Assembly: GCA_023411715.1 (NCBI GenBank)
Contig: JAEYOM010000088.1
Coordinates: forward strand, 1 to 23,832
Reading direction: 5' to 3'
Source of the DNA: Bacillota bacterium
Lineage (GTDB): Bacteria > Bacillota > Clostridia > Acetivibrionales > DTU013
DNA length: 23,832 nt
The position numbers were made by a program, and so were the translations under genes. Below, piece after piece: positions 22,946-23,832 of this stretch (positions are counted from its first letter, which is position 1; the number at the start of each line of letters is the position of its first letter). The notes beneath the pieces are model-generated. The model made no database searches, was not told the DNA's origin, and saw only the letters and a list, made by a program, of their open reading frames with translations.

Positions 22946-23832
22946 TTACCTCTTGAGATTTACAAGCTCCTGGAGCATTTCATCGGATGTCGTAATTATA
23001 CGGCTGTTTGCCTGAAAGCCCCTCTGTGTGATGATCATATCAGTAAATTCCTTGGAAAGGTCGACATTCGACATTTCGAGGCTACCGGGATTAAGCGTGC
23101 CTACACCGTTGGATCCTGCTTTTACGGCTTTGTAGTCGCCGGAGTTCGTGGTCGGTATGTACATGTTGTCTCCGACCTTCTGCAGACCTGCGGGATTGTC
23201 AAAGCCTGACAGCGCCACAATACCGAGGGATTGCTTTTTACCATTGTCGTATATGCCGGTCAGTATGCCGTCTGAGCCTACTGTGAAGCTTACGAGGCTA
23301 CCGGACGTATAACCGTCGACAGTTCTGGGTTTGACAGAGTTGTCAGTGGCGAAAGAAGTAATTTTAGAGAAGTCAAGATCTACTTTAAACTCCCCTGTAC
23401 CGGATGTATTATTACCAGCACTATCTTTATACTTAAGGGTTATGTTTTGAGAACCACCCGACTGCAGTACACCTTTGTCATCGAAGGTTAGAGCCGTGGC
23501 TCCATTTGGCGTGATATCCAGGTCGCCGTCCGGTGACGTCGCTACCCATTTCCAGGTTGATTTTTCTCCAGTGGCATCGGTCTTAAAGAACTCAACATTT
23601 ACCTTGTAGTCATTGCCCAGATTGTCATAGACTGTCATTGGAACAGTAAACTTCTCTTCTGATTTGATATCATCTGTTTTTACCGGCGGTTTCATCGAAG
23701 CATTCAGGTTTCCCGTTAATTCCGCTTTGGTCGTAGCTTTTGCGGCGATTATCTTCTTGTTCCTGTAACTGTCCGAATAGAGGTTGATGGGCTCGATCTG
23801 CCCATTGGTGTCGAAATCTCCGCTGCCGTCCG
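22946..23832 (-). CDS. flgE: flagellar hook protein FlgE, C-terminal part (cut by the window edge)
   Basis: The frame is open to the right edge, so only about 294 C-terminal residues are visible; the N-terminus and start lie outside. The first visible part (DGSGDFDTNGQIEPINL, then ATTKAELTGNLNAS) is typical of the hook protein's middle region. The segment FTVPMTVYDNLGNDYKVNVEF matches the FlgE D2 domain. The end (SNVDLSKEFTDMIITQRGF, then SRIITTSDEMLQELVNLKR) is the C-terminal flagellar basal-body/hook helix that packs the hook core. FlgE polymerises into the hook outside the cell. An internal ATG at 23695 is not the start, because homology continues upstream of it. Confidence 0.95.
   Translation of the reverse strand, partial: DGSGDFDTNGQIEPINLYSDSYRNKKIIAAKATTKAELTGNLNASMKPPVKTDDIKSEEKFTVPMTVYDNLGNDYKVNVEFFKTDATGEKSTWKWVATSPDGDLDITPNGATALTFDDKGVLQSGGSQNITLKYKDSAGNNTSGTGEFKVDLDFSKITSFATDNSVKPRTVDGYTSGSLVSFTVGSDGILTGIYDNGKKQSLGIVALSGFDNPAGLQKVGDNMYIPTTNSGDYKAVKAGSNGVGTLNPGSLEMSNVDLSKEFTDMIITQRGFQANSRIITTSDEMLQELVNLKR

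Overview
The window is almost entirely the flagellar/chemotaxis (fla/che) super-operon of a bacterium from the Firmicutes, most likely class Clostridia. I infer this from four things: the Bacillus/Clostridium gene order; the B. subtilis-type chemotaxis set (FliY with CheC-like phosphatase motifs, CheC, CheD); strong purine-rich ribosome-binding sites; and mid-range, somewhat AT-rich base composition. All convincing genes lie on the minus strand, so the operon reads from right to left. I do not commit to a genus.

Right to middle (23832 to 15637): the 3' part of the hook gene flgE, then flbD, fliL, fliM, fliY, cheY, fliO, fliP, fliQ, fliR and flhB. These encode the hook, the C-ring switch and the core of the flagellar type III export gate. 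Middle (15511 to 11288): flhA (export gate), then flhF and flhG, the GTPase/ATPase pair that sets flagellar position and number. Next (11192 to 6442): cheB, cheA, cheW, cheC and cheD, the receptor-kinase core and adaptation enzymes. Then come a small unknown membrane protein, the sigma-28 factor gene sigD, a fapA (DUF342) gene, a Lys-rich unknown protein, a membrane-anchored coiled-coil protein at the position of B. subtilis swrB, and an 85-residue membrane protein. An intrinsic terminator at 2021-2057 closes the operon.

Left end (1924 to 211): a separate three-gene transcription unit encoding an SPFH/band-7 membrane scaffold protein, a ribbon-helix-helix (Arc-like) DNA-binding protein and a GPP34 (GOLPH3/Vps74-like) protein. 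The last two genes overlap by 8 bases. Directly ahead of the SPFH gene is a 40-bp near-perfect palindrome with TGATAT boxes at an 11-bp period, overlapping a good -10 element. It looks like an operator for the cassette's own ribbon-helix-helix protein. I consider this cassette the least-described part of the window. A further minus-strand gene may start at base 41 and run off the left edge.

Within the fla/che operon most junctions are tight: 1-base TAATG or TGATG overlaps at fliM/fliY, cheB/cheA and fliR/flhB, and abutting genes at flhF/flhG and cheC/cheD. The longer gaps (flgE-flbD, fliL-fliM, fliY-cheY, cheY-fliO, flhA-flhF) contain hairpins without U-tracts or weak promoter-like elements, so differential expression along the operon is possible. 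No rRNA, tRNA, CRISPR array, insertion sequence or prophage gene was seen.
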